A stretch of DNA of 53,644 nt from Bacteriovoracaceae bacterium UBA7317 (GTDB lineage Bacteria; Bdellovibrionota; Bacteriovoracia; Bacteriovoracales; Bacteriovoracaceae), in assembly GCA_002474345.1 (NCBI GenBank), contig DKQD01000089.1, positions 11,224 through 64,867 of the forward strand, given 5' to 3'. This document shows, piece by piece, positions 1-9,092 of the stretch. Made by a program: the position numbers and the translations under genes. Below the pieces are notes generated by a model. That model did no database searches and had not been told where the DNA came from. It saw only the letters and a program-made list of their open reading frames with translations. Within the stretch, counting starts at the first letter, position 1. Every line of letters begins with the position of its first letter.

Positions 1-53
1 TTTCAATAATAAATTTTTCAAAAACTAAAAGGACATTATTAATAAATAAAGGA

Positions 54-650
54 TTGGAAAATGGTCTTAAAAAAGGTGACCAAGCCAAGTTTTTTCTAAA
101 CTCTGAAAATTTAGTTGCGAGAGCCACTTTGATTAAAGCATCTCCAACAAGGTCTTTATGGTCAGTATTTAAATACAGAAATAAAAAGATAGTTGAAAAG
201 GGACGAGTTTTAAATTTAATAATTACTAAGAAGGTTATACTTACAAATGACATCACTAAAAAAGTTTTTAAAAGCGAAACGTTTTCTGGGAAGGAAGACA
301 AGATAGTGGTGTCAAATAGATCTAAAAGTAAACGAACTTTTGCAACAAGATTTCTTTCACAAAAGCCAAAGGGAGATTTTTCTGCCATTAATGATATGGA
401 AAGACCCAAAAGAAAAAAGCCTGTTGATTACTCAAACCTAAAAGAAAAAAAGAAAACAAGCCGCTTCAGGATAAAAACAAATTATGACAATTTAAAAGAG
501 TCTATTATCGAAAAAGGATTCGGAAAAAACAAACAAAGAGTTGATAAAGAAAATGCCCTTAAGTACTCAACTTTAAGCGAAAATTCTATTCTTCCACCTC
601 TAAATGAAAAAAAAATTAATGAAAAGTACAAAAGGTTAGAAGAGATTTAA
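54..650 (+). CDS. Hypothetical basic protein (TTG start)
   Basis: I do not recognise this 198-residue protein. It is Lys/Arg-rich, with a compact N-terminal part (about residues 1-65, alternating hydrophobic strands) and a low-complexity charged C-terminal part from about residue 85. No signal peptide or membrane segment is visible. The only usable start in this frame is TTG at 54; an AAAGGA lies directly against it, which is too close for normal initiation, so the start is uncertain. An in-frame stop at 6-8 rules out a long extension to the left. Its 3' end overlaps the convergent gene by 15 bases. Confidence 0.55.
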   Translation: MENGLKKGDQAKFFLNSENLVARATLIKASPTRSLWSVFKYRNKKIVEKGRVLNLIITKKVILTNDITKKVFKSETFSGKEDKIVVSNRSKSKRTFATRFLSQKPKGDFSAINDMERPKRKKPVDYSNLKEKKKTSRFRIKTNYDNLKESIIEKGFGKNKQRVDKENALKYSTLSENSILPPLNEKKINEKYKRLEEI

Positions 651-1337
651 AAGGGTTTCCTTATCATTAATTGAATAAGAATAGCTTAAACCATCATTAT
701 AAAAATCCTCTTTCTGATCAGCAGATAAGGAGCCAAAGTTCTTCTCAAAAGGTATTCCCATTTTTAAATTTTTAATTAATTTCTCTTCTCCAAAAAATTG
801 CTGAAACTTAAAAAGAATAAACAAAAGCCAATCTATTTTAATAGACTTTGATTTAGTCAAAGGTAACAAATTAATTATCGATAATGGGAAAAAAGAATTT
901 ATTTCTTTCATATGAACCTGAACCATTTTCAAATAGAATGCGAAAAGGAAGCCTCTGGAATAACCATCTACCGAATATTTTTTAATTTTTTCTTCAAAAA
1001 GAAGTAATTCATCGACGTATGATGGGTCGACCTTTTCTGGCCAAGCTCCTCCCTCTTTATAACCTATATAAATAGAGGCGATTTTGGCCCGTAAGTTGTA
1101 CCAACTTGTAGAGTGCAAAAAGCCCTCCAAACTATCTCCACTGCTGCTCTTAGCTAAATATTTTTCCACAAGAACATAAAGGCTTGGCCTATCTAAAATA
1201 TAAGAGTTTAAATAATTAATAAGAGAACCCTTTTTATGGATATCTATCTTTAAAAGATGAGTAAAATCATTAGGTAAACTTAAAGAAATGAATTGGTTAC
1301 TCGCAATCCCCTGACCTTTTTCCTTACCTAATTCCAT
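636..1337 (-). CDS. Hypothetical protein, helical
   Basis: Unrecognised 233-residue protein, predominantly helical and aromatic-rich by eye, with no signal peptide and no clear membrane helix. A GGGGA stands about 8 bases before the ATG, supporting the start. It converges with the gene on its left and is divergent from the one on its right, with only 60 bases between the two start codons. I cannot assign a function. Confidence 0.6.
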   Translation of the reverse strand: MELGKEKGQGIASNQFISLSLPNDFTHLLKIDIHKKGSLINYLNSYILDRPSLYVLVEKYLAKSSSGDSLEGFLHSTSWYNLRAKIASIYIGYKEGGAWPEKVDPSYVDELLLFEEKIKKYSVDGYSRGFLFAFYLKMVQVHMKEINSFFPLSIINLLPLTKSKSIKIDWLLFILFKFQQFFGEEKLIKNLKMGIPFEKNFGSLSADQKEDFYNDGLSYSYSINDKETLLNLF

Positions 1338-1385
1338 ACATTTTTTCCCCAGGTTTTTTTTTAAAAGAAGGACTGTTTTTTCAAA

Positions 1386-1391
1386 TATAAT
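1386..1391 (+). promoter_or_regulatory. Candidate -10 box of a leaderless promoter
   Basis: A perfect TATAAT lies 6 bases before the ATG at 1398, so transcription should begin at or next to the start codon. There is no Shine-Dalgarno sequence between them. No convincing -35 is seen, only A/G-rich sequence at the expected distance. Confidence 0.4.
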
Positions 1392-1397
1392 ATTACC

Positions 1398-1898
1398 ATG
1401 ATTAAATTACCATTCTATGAAGAAATTCGAATCGATAAAAAAGACATTGAGTCGTGGAAAGTCATTATTGAAAACTTAAAATTCGGAACTATCCCTATTT
1501 ATTTTTTTCTTAATGACCTAGAAGAACAGCTGCAAGAAAAATTCATTTCTCTTTTCTTTGATATCATAAAAGATAGGAAGTTCAATCTATTCTTTCCCTA
1601 CCCAGTTTATATTATCAGCTCAACCGAAAAAAGTTTTGGAACAAAAAATATTATATTTAAATCCAAAAAAGAGCTCCCAGTATTTTTTAAAAAAGATCTA
1701 CAAAAATTAAAAGCGAGAGAACTCGATTCATTAAAAAAAATTCTACTTAATGCAGAAAGAATTAGTAACATCGATGAATTCAAAAAACTAAATTTCATCA
1801 AAGAAAACGCAAAAAAACAAAGAGTATTATTCAACCTAACTAGTGAGTTTAACTTTTTTCAAAATATCTTGGACGAAACCACCGATAAGGAGGTGTAG
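1398..1898 (+). CDS. Hypothetical cytoplasmic protein
   Basis: Unrecognised 166-residue protein, rich in Phe, Lys and Ile, without signal peptide. The first half is mixed strand/helix and the second half (from about residue 90) is charged helix. The ATG at 1398 has no ribosome-binding site and sits right behind a TATAAT box, so it may be read from a leaderless transcript. Its last codons contain the AAGGAGG that serves the next gene, which starts 2 bases after its stop, so the two are almost certainly co-transcribed. Confidence 0.6.
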   Translation: MIKLPFYEEIRIDKKDIESWKVIIENLKFGTIPIYFFLNDLEEQLQEKFISLFFDIIKDRKFNLFFPYPVYIISSTEKSFGTKNIIFKSKKELPVFFKKDLQKLKARELDSLKKILLNAERISNIDEFKKLNFIKENAKKQRVLFNLTSEFNFFQNILDETTDKEV

Positions 1899-1900
1899 AA

Positions 1901-2284
1901 TTGAGTGAAAAAGAATCACTTCTCACAAAATTAACCACAGATGATTTAAGTGAACTTAAAGGCTTTGCGGAACTCATACAATTTTGGACTGAACCTTCAT
2001 TAAAAAAGGGTTATCAAAAAAGAAATACGATACCATCAATTGATTATATGGAAGTTCTCAACTTTTTAGAAGATGAAAGAAAAAGGGTTAAAAAAATTTA
2101 TAGCCTTTTCCATGATACTTTGCCTAATTTAGAAAACTATGATCAAAAGGCTTCTCTCATTCAGCAGGAAAAACTAAGAGTACAAAAAACAAAAAGAGAG
2201 GTTATAAGAAGGACATGTACAGAAAATGGGGTATTCCATAATGCCCTTTCTGAAATATTCAATAAAGCTTATTCATTCAGTTAA
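1901..2284 (+). CDS. Hypothetical helical protein (TTG start)
   Basis: Unrecognised 127-residue, mostly helical, charged protein. The start is TTG at 1901, chosen because a full AAGGAGG stands just upstream inside the end of the preceding gene. It forms a two-gene operon with that gene. Its 3' end overlaps the convergent gene on the minus strand by 12 bases. Confidence 0.6.
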   Translation: MSEKESLLTKLTTDDLSELKGFAELIQFWTEPSLKKGYQKRNTIPSIDYMEVLNFLEDERKRVKKIYSLFHDTLPNLENYDQKASLIQQEKLRVQKTKREVIRRTCTENGVFHNALSEIFNKAYSFS

Positions 2285-4000
2285 AGAGTTTAATATAATA
2301 GGGCCTCCTACATGCTTAAACTCTTCGTCAGTTAATTCCGAAAGATCTGCATCTTCTAATTCTTGCTTAAGATAAAAAATGAAAAGTGATTCAAAGTCTT
2401 TTATTTTATTTAGACCAAAAGCTAAAATAAAATCATCAATGGATTTCTTTAATTCGTCAGAGTTTTTAATTTTTAGATTCTCATCCAAAAGCCCCTGAAC
2501 AAATATTTTATATTCATCAAGAGTAATCCCCATTTTGTTTTCTTGTCCTTTTTCAAAAAAGCCAAGCTTAAAATTTGCAAATGCACTCATGACTAATGAC
2601 TCAAATGTCAAATCTTCAACGGAGTAATTTAAGTAATACCCGTTACAGATGGCTCCCGATTTTGCAAGCTTTTGATAAATTTCATAAAACTTAACACCAA
2701 AAGGTATTAGAGAACTTATTAAAGTAACGAACTCACGCCACTCTTCATAAGTTTTAACATCACATAAATCCAAGGGCTTTGTACTCAAACCTAAATAAGG
2801 TGATTTAAATTTTATTGGGTTCTCAAAGGATAAGTGAAGATTCTCACTTACAATACTTCCTAAAAACTCATCTTTATCGCCCTCGAAAGGAGATCCTCTT
2901 AAAGCCTTCTTAAGCTTTTTTTGCTCAATTTTTAAAAGAGTGTTTCCAACCCTGTAAAGGTCACTAAAATCAAAAACTTCAAGTAAACTGCTTTCTTCAC
3001 TAACAGAAAAAATGCCATCCAAAGATAGTTTCTTAAGATAGTCCAATCCCAGAAGAAGTGTATTTTTAGTTCTACTTCCAGTCCTTAAAAGAGCGACAGA
3101 TCCTTCTTTCAAAGAACTATCTAACTCCATCATACCATTCACTAGCCTTAAGAAATTAAACCTTAAAAAGTCTTCTCTTTTTTCAGTTCTTACTTTTTGG
3201 AGCTCATCCTCCAAAGGACCAATTTTATCCTTAAAAGATATGAGTGATGATTTTGGTAGCAACTGGTTTTTTCCAAAATTACTTATTTCGGCTTCAGTTT
3301 TTGATTTCTTTTTTATAAAATTAATTAAGATATCAAGATTTGGAAAAGGAGAATCTAAATCTAGTGCATCATAATAATCAACAAAACCAATATCTCTCAG
3401 CCTTTCTTTTTTAAACCGAAATTCTTCTTCCTGCATTGTAAGGAAATTTTCAGATACAATCTTAAAAAGTATTGTGTAGGCTTTCTCAACACCCTCTTGT
3501 GAATAAAGATCAAGAATAACTCTCTTTATTTCGTTAACACAGTCAAAGTCCTCATCAAATTCAAAAAGAAGAAGGTTATCTTCTGTTAAGAAATATCTAT
3601 CATGATCTGGATATTGAGGGTCTTCAATATCAAAAGTCCAAATATTAAACTTTGATTTCAAGTAAATTGAAAACTCAGAGCTTTTAGCAAATTCAAGCCT
3701 TATTGTTTCTTCTGGACAACTTGAATAGGCCATAAGCCAAAAATTAAAATTTTCCAAGTCCAAGTCGTCTCTTTGCCATAGATCCAAATCCAAAAAAATT
3801 TTTCTCTGGGTAGGACTACACTTAGAAAGAAAGACCGCTATTTCTTCATAAGGCCTTGACCTCATCATCATATAAAGAGGCTGAATTGGTAGGTCTGAAA
3901 GATCCTTTCCTTCTTGTACGTACTTTTCAAGCATATCAAAATGGGCATAGGCCTCAGATTCTACTGCCATAAGAGAGATCATATTTCTTGAATTGAGCAC
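2273..4000 (-). CDS. DUF6178-like large cytoplasmic protein
   Basis: This 575-residue acidic protein has no signal peptide. Near the N-terminus it has a conserved-looking run in which a Leu-Asp-Leu-Asp motif is followed by a Trp and a charged Arg-Asp-Asp (about residues 70-80), and the rest is helical. From memory this layout and length fit DUF6178, a family of unknown function found in deltaproteobacteria-like lineages; a profile search is needed. The start is GTG at 4000, supported by AAAGGGA about 8 bases upstream. The gene is divergent from the MACPF-like cluster across a 250-base spacer. No catalytic motif is evident. Confidence 0.5.
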   Translation of the reverse strand: MLNSRNMISLMAVESEAYAHFDMLEKYVQEGKDLSDLPIQPLYMMMRSRPYEEIAVFLSKCSPTQRKIFLDLDLWQRDDLDLENFNFWLMAYSSCPEETIRLEFAKSSEFSIYLKSKFNIWTFDIEDPQYPDHDRYFLTEDNLLLFEFDEDFDCVNEIKRVILDLYSQEGVEKAYTILFKIVSENFLTMQEEEFRFKKERLRDIGFVDYYDALDLDSPFPNLDILINFIKKKSKTEAEISNFGKNQLLPKSSLISFKDKIGPLEDELQKVRTEKREDFLRFNFLRLVNGMMELDSSLKEGSVALLRTGSRTKNTLLLGLDYLKKLSLDGIFSVSEESSLLEVFDFSDLYRVGNTLLKIEQKKLKKALRGSPFEGDKDEFLGSIVSENLHLSFENPIKFKSPYLGLSTKPLDLCDVKTYEEWREFVTLISSLIPFGVKFYEIYQKLAKSGAICNGYYLNYSVEDLTFESLVMSAFANFKLGFFEKGQENKMGITLDEYKIFVQGLLDENLKIKNSDELKKSIDDFILAFGLNKIKDFESLFIFYLKQELEDADLSELTDEEFKHVGGPIILNSLTE

Positions 4001-4183
4001 TATTTTATCCCTTTCTAAAATATAGACGTTAAAAGTTTTTCAACCATTGAGACATTGCATCAAAAGTGATTTTATAAAAGGAAACGAACAAGAAATCAAT
4101 CCCTTAAGGTAAAATTTTTGGAGCTTTTCAACTTAATTAAGATGTTTTTCTCAAGGTCTGTCGCACCCTTTCCTATTGATTTC

Positions 4184-4211
4184 TTTACCTCGCTACCATC
4201 ATTAGTATATA
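4184..4211 (+). promoter_or_regulatory. Candidate promoter of the MACPF-like cluster
   Basis: TTTACC (4184-4189) and TATATA (4206-4211) are separated by 16 bases, about 40 bases before the TTG start at 4251. The start has an AAGGAG (4239-4244) with 6-base spacing. This is a plausible sigma70-type promoter driving the three paralogues. The rest of the 4001-4250 spacer shows nothing else I can support. Confidence 0.4.
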
Positions 4212-4250
4212 AGGGCTCCAATTTTCACACATTGGACTAAGGAGCTCCAT

Positions 4251-5606
4251 TTGAAGGTAATAGGATTTCAACTATTTAGTATAGTCGCTGCAACAATTTT
4301 TCTTATTTCATCCCTTCAGGCGGGTCCAAGAGTTATCAAAGACAACCGGTTTAAAGAAAGAGGAATGACGCCTGTGGTCGGAAGAGGCTATTCGATGGCA
4401 ACGAACACCCTCCAGTCCACGTGCTTCTCCAAAATTAAATTGACCAGACCTAGTTATGACTTTCAATACCAATTCATTGATATTGACGAAACATGGAAAG
4501 AAAAGTTTTCAAATAGAAATGAATTAAGTGGGTCACTTAAATACCTTTTCATTTCTAATAACTTTACAAATACAACAATTAAAGAAGGCGAGAAGACTTA
4601 TTATCACCACCACATCTTTGTCTCGCTGGACCTCGACTCCTATTATCACTCTCTTGATGAGGGGAAGACAGGATTGAGCGGCGATGCTATCCAGTTGCTA
4701 AGAAAAAAAGATGTGGTCAGTTTTTTCAATTCATGTGGTCCTTTTTATATTCGTTCCATTGGCAGGAACTCCAAATTTTTTGCTATGTTAACGTATAAAA
4801 CGGAAAGCACAAAAAGAGACGAACGCTTTGATAGCAAACTTAAGGCCCATTTAAGATCTCTTTTCAAACCAAAGACAAATAACAATGATACTTCCTCCGA
4901 CTTTCAAGAAGAAACATTCAAAAAGAGGTTACAAATAAGCGTCTGGGGATATGGTCTTGGAAAAGACCATCAAGCAGATCTTCTTCCAACCGATATAGAC
5001 TCCTTTAAAAGAATAGTGAAAAATTCTATATTGGCAATGCAGGATTCAGATGTTGGTATGATTTCTTCGGTTGAAGTAGTTCCCTGGATGGAAAACCCTG
5101 AATTTCAAAACGAACTTAGGCTTGAATCCACATCGGATAAAATTCAATTTGAAAGAAAAAGAAACCTTGAAGCGAACTCAGAACTCATCGCTGAAATAGA
5201 TCGCATTGATAGTGCTTTTATGAACACATATTACAAAGGCCTAAATTGTATAAGGTCGCTCAAAGAAAAATTTCCTCTTGGGAATAATGAATATGAGTTT
5301 GATCCAGAAAAAACTTTTATTCTTGACCTTGCTGAACCATCAAATAAGAAAAAAGAAATCAAACTTTCAACTCTCTTAGAGACCGTCAATGATGAAAATA
5401 TTGAAAAAATATACGAAGAAAATCAAAACTTTCTTTTTGGAGATAAAAAGGCTGTGGCTTGTGTTAAAGAACTTCAAAAAAAAGGAATTGATACGACCCA
5501 TTATCGCGAAGTCGAAACCTGTAAAAGAGTGAGGTCACAAATGGTTCCAATCAAACCTATTTTTGACCACTACTGCCTACCAGAACTGGCACGTGTTCTT
5601 CCTTAA
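4251..5606 (+). CDS. Secreted MACPF/perforin-like protein, copy 1
   Basis: A 451-residue exported protein with a Sec signal peptide (hydrophobic residues about 4-20, cleavage near Ala-24). The mature part follows the outline of a membrane attack complex/perforin domain. Gly-Arg-Gly-Tyr near residues 44-47 is followed by a Cys near 58; Cys-Gly with an aromatic Tyr-Ile helix at 162-170 sits where the family has its Gly-Thr-His-Tyr motif; and a Val-Glu-Val-Val-Pro-Trp strand near 274-279 matches the usual domain end. Thr-His is replaced by Pro-Phe, so the signature is degenerate. A C-terminal part with paired cysteines follows (about 290-451). Family members insert into membranes as rings; that role here is inference. 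It starts a three-gene run of paralogues, with a 30-base gap to the next. Confidence 0.6.
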   Translation: MKVIGFQLFSIVAATIFLISSLQAGPRVIKDNRFKERGMTPVVGRGYSMATNTLQSTCFSKIKLTRPSYDFQYQFIDIDETWKEKFSNRNELSGSLKYLFISNNFTNTTIKEGEKTYYHHHIFVSLDLDSYYHSLDEGKTGLSGDAIQLLRKKDVVSFFNSCGPFYIRSIGRNSKFFAMLTYKTESTKRDERFDSKLKAHLRSLFKPKTNNNDTSSDFQEETFKKRLQISVWGYGLGKDHQADLLPTDIDSFKRIVKNSILAMQDSDVGMISSVEVVPWMENPEFQNELRLESTSDKIQFERKRNLEANSELIAEIDRIDSAFMNTYYKGLNCIRSLKEKFPLGNNEYEFDPEKTFILDLAEPSNKKKEIKLSTLLETVNDENIEKIYEENQNFLFGDKKAVACVKELQKKGIDTTHYREVETCKRVRSQMVPIKPIFDHYCLPELARVLP

Positions 5607-5636
5607 TTTAAATAATGGAATCATTTTGAGGCGGCT

Positions 5637-7025
5637 ATGAAGAATTTTATTTGGGTCCTTATAATTTTATTATCCTCCAATCTTTTTGGGTCCCCTAGAG
5701 TCATTAGAGACAACAGAATTGGAGATCTTGGAATAACTCCTAACCTTGGAAGGGGCTATGATTTAACCAATAACTCTTACCACTCAATGTGCTTTAGCTC
5801 CATAAAAACTACCACTCCTAGCTTCGATGTTAAGTATGATTTTTTGGAAATTGATGCATCTTATTTAAACAAGATTACCAAAACAGGAAAGTTAGAAGAT
5901 TCCTATCTAAATTCCTTCCTTTTAAAACATATCGATTTCTCTGAAAAAGATACAACAATTGACTCTGACTCTTCATCAACAAATAGAAGGAGCCGAAGGT
6001 CTGAATCGAGGGAAGTTAAACTAAAAAACATCTTGGTTCATATAAGTACAAATAGTTTCTATCATGCCATTAACGAATCTCTATCTGTTATGGACTCTGA
6101 AGCTGAAAAACTCGTCTTAAATGGCGACCTGGTAAAGTTTTATGAAGTATGTGGATTTTACTATATCAGGGCCTTAGGTAGGCATTCCTCATTTATGGCC
6201 CTTTTAAAATATCAGGAAACTAAAGACACAGAAAAAAATGAACTTTTTAAAGAAAAACTGAAACGTAGGCTTTTTAGTTTTAATCACCAGCCTAAAGAGG
6301 ATAAAGAGTTTTCAGAAGAGATTTTTAAGAGGAAATTGAGGATTAATGTTGAAGGGATTGGATTAGGAAAAGGGGATATTTCAGATTTACTCCCAACTGA
6401 TATCAATGAGCTTAAAAAGACCGTCGATGCAGCAGCCAAATTAATGCAAGACTCTGACGCCGGCGTGGTTACTTCAATGGAAATTTCTCCTTGGCATGAA
6501 AATGTTCATTTCCTTCAAGCAGAAAAGGATGACAAGAACACAGTAAATAAAAATCTTTTTAGAGAAACAAAAAACCTTCAAGAAAATAATGCTGTCATTG
6601 CTGAAATTGAAAGAATCAATGAATACCAAATGAATTATTATTATAAATCCTATAATTGCTTAAGAATACTTGAAGAGGAATACAAAGAAGGCTCAGGGCA
6701 ATTTGAGTTTGATCCCGATAAAACATTTTTCTTTAACCTCTTTAATAAAGCTAACAAAAAACTTCATAAATCTCTTAGGAATTTAAAAACATTTATAAAT
6801 CAGACAAGTATTGAAAAAATTTATGAATCAAATACGAAATTTTTATATGGTGATCCTGAATCCAAAAAACCTGGTGCAACTCAATGCCTCGATAAAATTT
6901 ATGAAAAGGGAATCAAAAAAATAAACTACCATCAAATTCCATCCTGCATGGACGTTATGAGGTATAAAAACCAAAGCTACTATCTAATTGATCACTATTG
7001 CCTTCCCGAAATGGTCCCGCTATGA
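5637..7025 (+). CDS. Secreted MACPF/perforin-like protein, copy 2
   Basis: A 462-residue close paralogue of the preceding gene, colinear over its whole length. The signal peptide covers about residues 1-19. Mature landmarks are Leu-Gly-Arg-Gly-Tyr-Asp at 37-42, the most typical bacterial MACPF N-terminal motif of the three; Cys-Gly-Phe-Tyr-Tyr-Ile at 172-177 at the signature position; and Met-Glu-Ile-Ser-Pro-Trp at 281-286 at the domain end. A Ser/Arg-rich insertion lies at about 110-125. The start ATG at 5637 follows a GAGGCGG. The stop overlaps the next start as ATGA, so translation is coupled. A pore-forming or membrane-binding role is inference from fold similarity. Confidence 0.62.
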   Translation: MKNFIWVLIILLSSNLFGSPRVIRDNRIGDLGITPNLGRGYDLTNNSYHSMCFSSIKTTTPSFDVKYDFLEIDASYLNKITKTGKLEDSYLNSFLLKHIDFSEKDTTIDSDSSSTNRRSRRSESREVKLKNILVHISTNSFYHAINESLSVMDSEAEKLVLNGDLVKFYEVCGFYYIRALGRHSSFMALLKYQETKDTEKNELFKEKLKRRLFSFNHQPKEDKEFSEEIFKRKLRINVEGIGLGKGDISDLLPTDINELKKTVDAAAKLMQDSDAGVVTSMEISPWHENVHFLQAEKDDKNTVNKNLFRETKNLQENNAVIAEIERINEYQMNYYYKSYNCLRILEEEYKEGSGQFEFDPDKTFFFNLFNKANKKLHKSLRNLKTFINQTSIEKIYESNTKFLYGDPESKKPGATQCLDKIYEKGIKKINYHQIPSCMDVMRYKNQSYYLIDHYCLPEMVPL

Positions 7026-8965
7026 AATGGCCGATTTCACTTTCACGAATTATTTACTTCAAAATCATATTTTTGCTCATTGAAGTTACTTTCTCCTATC
7101 GTGCTTACTCAAAACAAATAACCGGCATTGACTCTATGCCGTTACTTGGAGCTGGAATAAAGTTTAACCTTACAAAACCATCACTGAAAACATGTTTAGC
7201 AAATTCAAAAGAATATTCTGTAAAAAAAGAAATCAATACTGAAATTCAGTATCTTGACAATAAACAAAATCATAATTTTGAAGATTATGAAATCGAACTT
7301 TTTGTAAAGAAAAATTTAGAGCTCCTCAAGAAAAAGGAAAAACGCCTCAAAAAAGAAAAAGTCTCTTCGTTTCTAATTGTCATAGATATTGATAAAAACA
7401 TTGAGTTCAAGTCTCTCGATAAGCTTTCATTTCAAAAAGATATTGAAAGAGTCTTAAGTGAAAAAAATTATGACCTCTTTTTTCAAGAGTGCGGCGACTA
7501 TTTTATTGAAGCTGTTAAAAAGCGATCCCGCCTTCTTCTTTTCGCATCTTTTTATGGAACGAGAATCAAAGACCGAAAAGTTTTGAAAAAAACAATTAAA
7601 AAGAGGATCACTTACGATACCAAAGACTCATTTCAATTAAACCTCTTTAAAGACTTTGAATACAATAGTTTTTTTCACTTAGATGTTCTCCAAAAGGGTG
7701 TTAATCAATACGTTGACATCCTCTATGGAGTAGATAAGTGGAAGGGCAAAAGTCTTGATTATTACATCAAAACTATTCTCAAAAAGTCTCTCAATACCCA
7801 AGATGGTTATTTAGTAAATTTTCAAAAAAGGAAATGGAGTGATCTACCGACACTACTAAAAATTTATAATGAAAATGATCTTCCTAAAAAATCAAAATCT
7901 TTACAGCTTGACTCACGAAAATTCCTTCAAAGAATTCAAAATGATCTTTTTCTTTTTAAATCAAAAAAAGCCATCGCTAAAAAGAAAGGAAACAAATTAT
8001 GCTTTGCTAAAGCAAAAGCCCTTGAGGAAAGCTTGAATTGGGAAACCTTTTCTGATTGTAAGAAAAAGCTCCTCTTACACCCCCTCGGCAATACTAGTAT
8101 GATCAAAGAATGCCATGCTTTGAAAAATCAACTCATGGTTTTTTTCAAAGAAAGAAATTGTAAAAACATTAGGTCTAAAAACCCACTCTTATCTCCTTTT
8201 ATTTATCAAGAAAGAACTCTCAATCTTACAGGCCCTAACCCAAAAAATATTCAAATGGGCTTTGGAACTGATACTAAGGGGAAAGTATATAGAAATTGCC
8301 TTAAAAATATTGAGCTTCCTTACATTCCTAAAACGAATAATAATAATTACGCTGAAAACCGCTATTCACCTCTTAAAAGGGGGGTTTTCTTTGCTAAATT
8401 AAACAGCTCCTTAACTATTTCAGAAACATCTCAAAGAGCTCTATCAAGATTTAATCTTTCAAAGAACCTTATTGATAAAATAGAAACAAACCTCCCCCAA
8501 TTTTTCAAGGAATGTGGCACGCATTTTATCTCATCCATCAAATTCAAAAAGGGCTATAATCTTGACCTTAAAATAAGCCATTTTAGGGCCTTTCGGAAAA
8601 AAGTCTTTCTAGACGACGAAAATGACTTACCTAGTTTAACATCTTCTATGGAGCTTTTTAGAAAACAAGATGTAAAAGAAGAAGGAAGAGTTAAAAGATT
8701 GTTTTCAAAAAGAAAGAAAAAACGAAGGGCTCGTTGGCTTAAAAAAATTAAGGTGAACTTTTCAACAATTGGGATTAAAAATAAAAATTTTAATCCTAAA
8801 AACCTTGAAGAGTTCTTGAGAAACCTTCAAAGTTTTAAAAAGTCCCTATCAAACGAAAAGGGAACTCCTATAAAAGTTACCCTCACACCTTGGTCTGACG
8901 TCATAATATGGAATAATATTTTGAAAAGCAGAGATCTAGACTTTTTTGATCAACTGATGCTCTGA
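7022..8965 (+). CDS. Secreted protein with two tandem MACPF-like domains
   Basis: I place the start at ATG 7022, giving 647 residues, because it overlaps the preceding stop as ATGA and begins a good signal peptide (hydrophobic about 9-25). Two related halves can be seen. Half 1 has a Leu-Gly-Ala-Gly motif near 41-45, Glu-Cys-Gly-Asp-Tyr-Phe-Ile near 156-162, and a Trp-Ser-Asp-Leu near 272-275. Half 2 has Gly-Phe-Gly near 413-415, the near-canonical Cys-Gly-Thr-His-Phe-Ile at 498-503, and Val-Thr-Leu-Thr-Pro-Trp-Ser-Asp at 619-626. The Gly-Thr-His-Phe and the proline-containing last strand are hallmarks of MACPF domains. It is the only one of the trio with the intact signature, and is very Lys-rich. 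Confidence 0.62.
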   Translation: MKWPISLSRIIYFKIIFLLIEVTFSYRAYSKQITGIDSMPLLGAGIKFNLTKPSLKTCLANSKEYSVKKEINTEIQYLDNKQNHNFEDYEIELFVKKNLELLKKKEKRLKKEKVSSFLIVIDIDKNIEFKSLDKLSFQKDIERVLSEKNYDLFFQECGDYFIEAVKKRSRLLLFASFYGTRIKDRKVLKKTIKKRITYDTKDSFQLNLFKDFEYNSFFHLDVLQKGVNQYVDILYGVDKWKGKSLDYYIKTILKKSLNTQDGYLVNFQKRKWSDLPTLLKIYNENDLPKKSKSLQLDSRKFLQRIQNDLFLFKSKKAIAKKKGNKLCFAKAKALEESLNWETFSDCKKKLLLHPLGNTSMIKECHALKNQLMVFFKERNCKNIRSKNPLLSPFIYQERTLNLTGPNPKNIQMGFGTDTKGKVYRNCLKNIELPYIPKTNNNNYAENRYSPLKRGVFFAKLNSSLTISETSQRALSRFNLSKNLIDKIETNLPQFFKECGTHFISSIKFKKGYNLDLKISHFRAFRKKVFLDDENDLPSLTSSMELFRKQDVKEEGRVKRLFSKRKKKRRARWLKKIKVNFSTIGIKNKNFNPKNLEEFLRNLQSFKKSLSNEKGTPIKVTLTPWSDVIIWNNILKSRDLDFFDQLML

Positions 8966-9022
8966 TAAAAGTAAGTTTAGCTTATTTTCATATCCGTCTT
9001 TTTTACTCTACTAAGAATTTAT

Positions 9023-9050
9023 TTGATTCGCTCATAATTCAGTCTATAAT
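9023..9050 (+). promoter_or_regulatory. Promoter of the receiver gene at 9093
   Basis: TTGATT (9023-9028) and a perfect TATAAT (9045-9050) are separated by 16 bases. The expected start of transcription is near 9057, about 36 bases before the GTG start. Confidence 0.6.
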
Positions 9051-9092
9051 TTACGTTGATAATTATTTTTAAACTTTTAAGGGGATAGAAAC

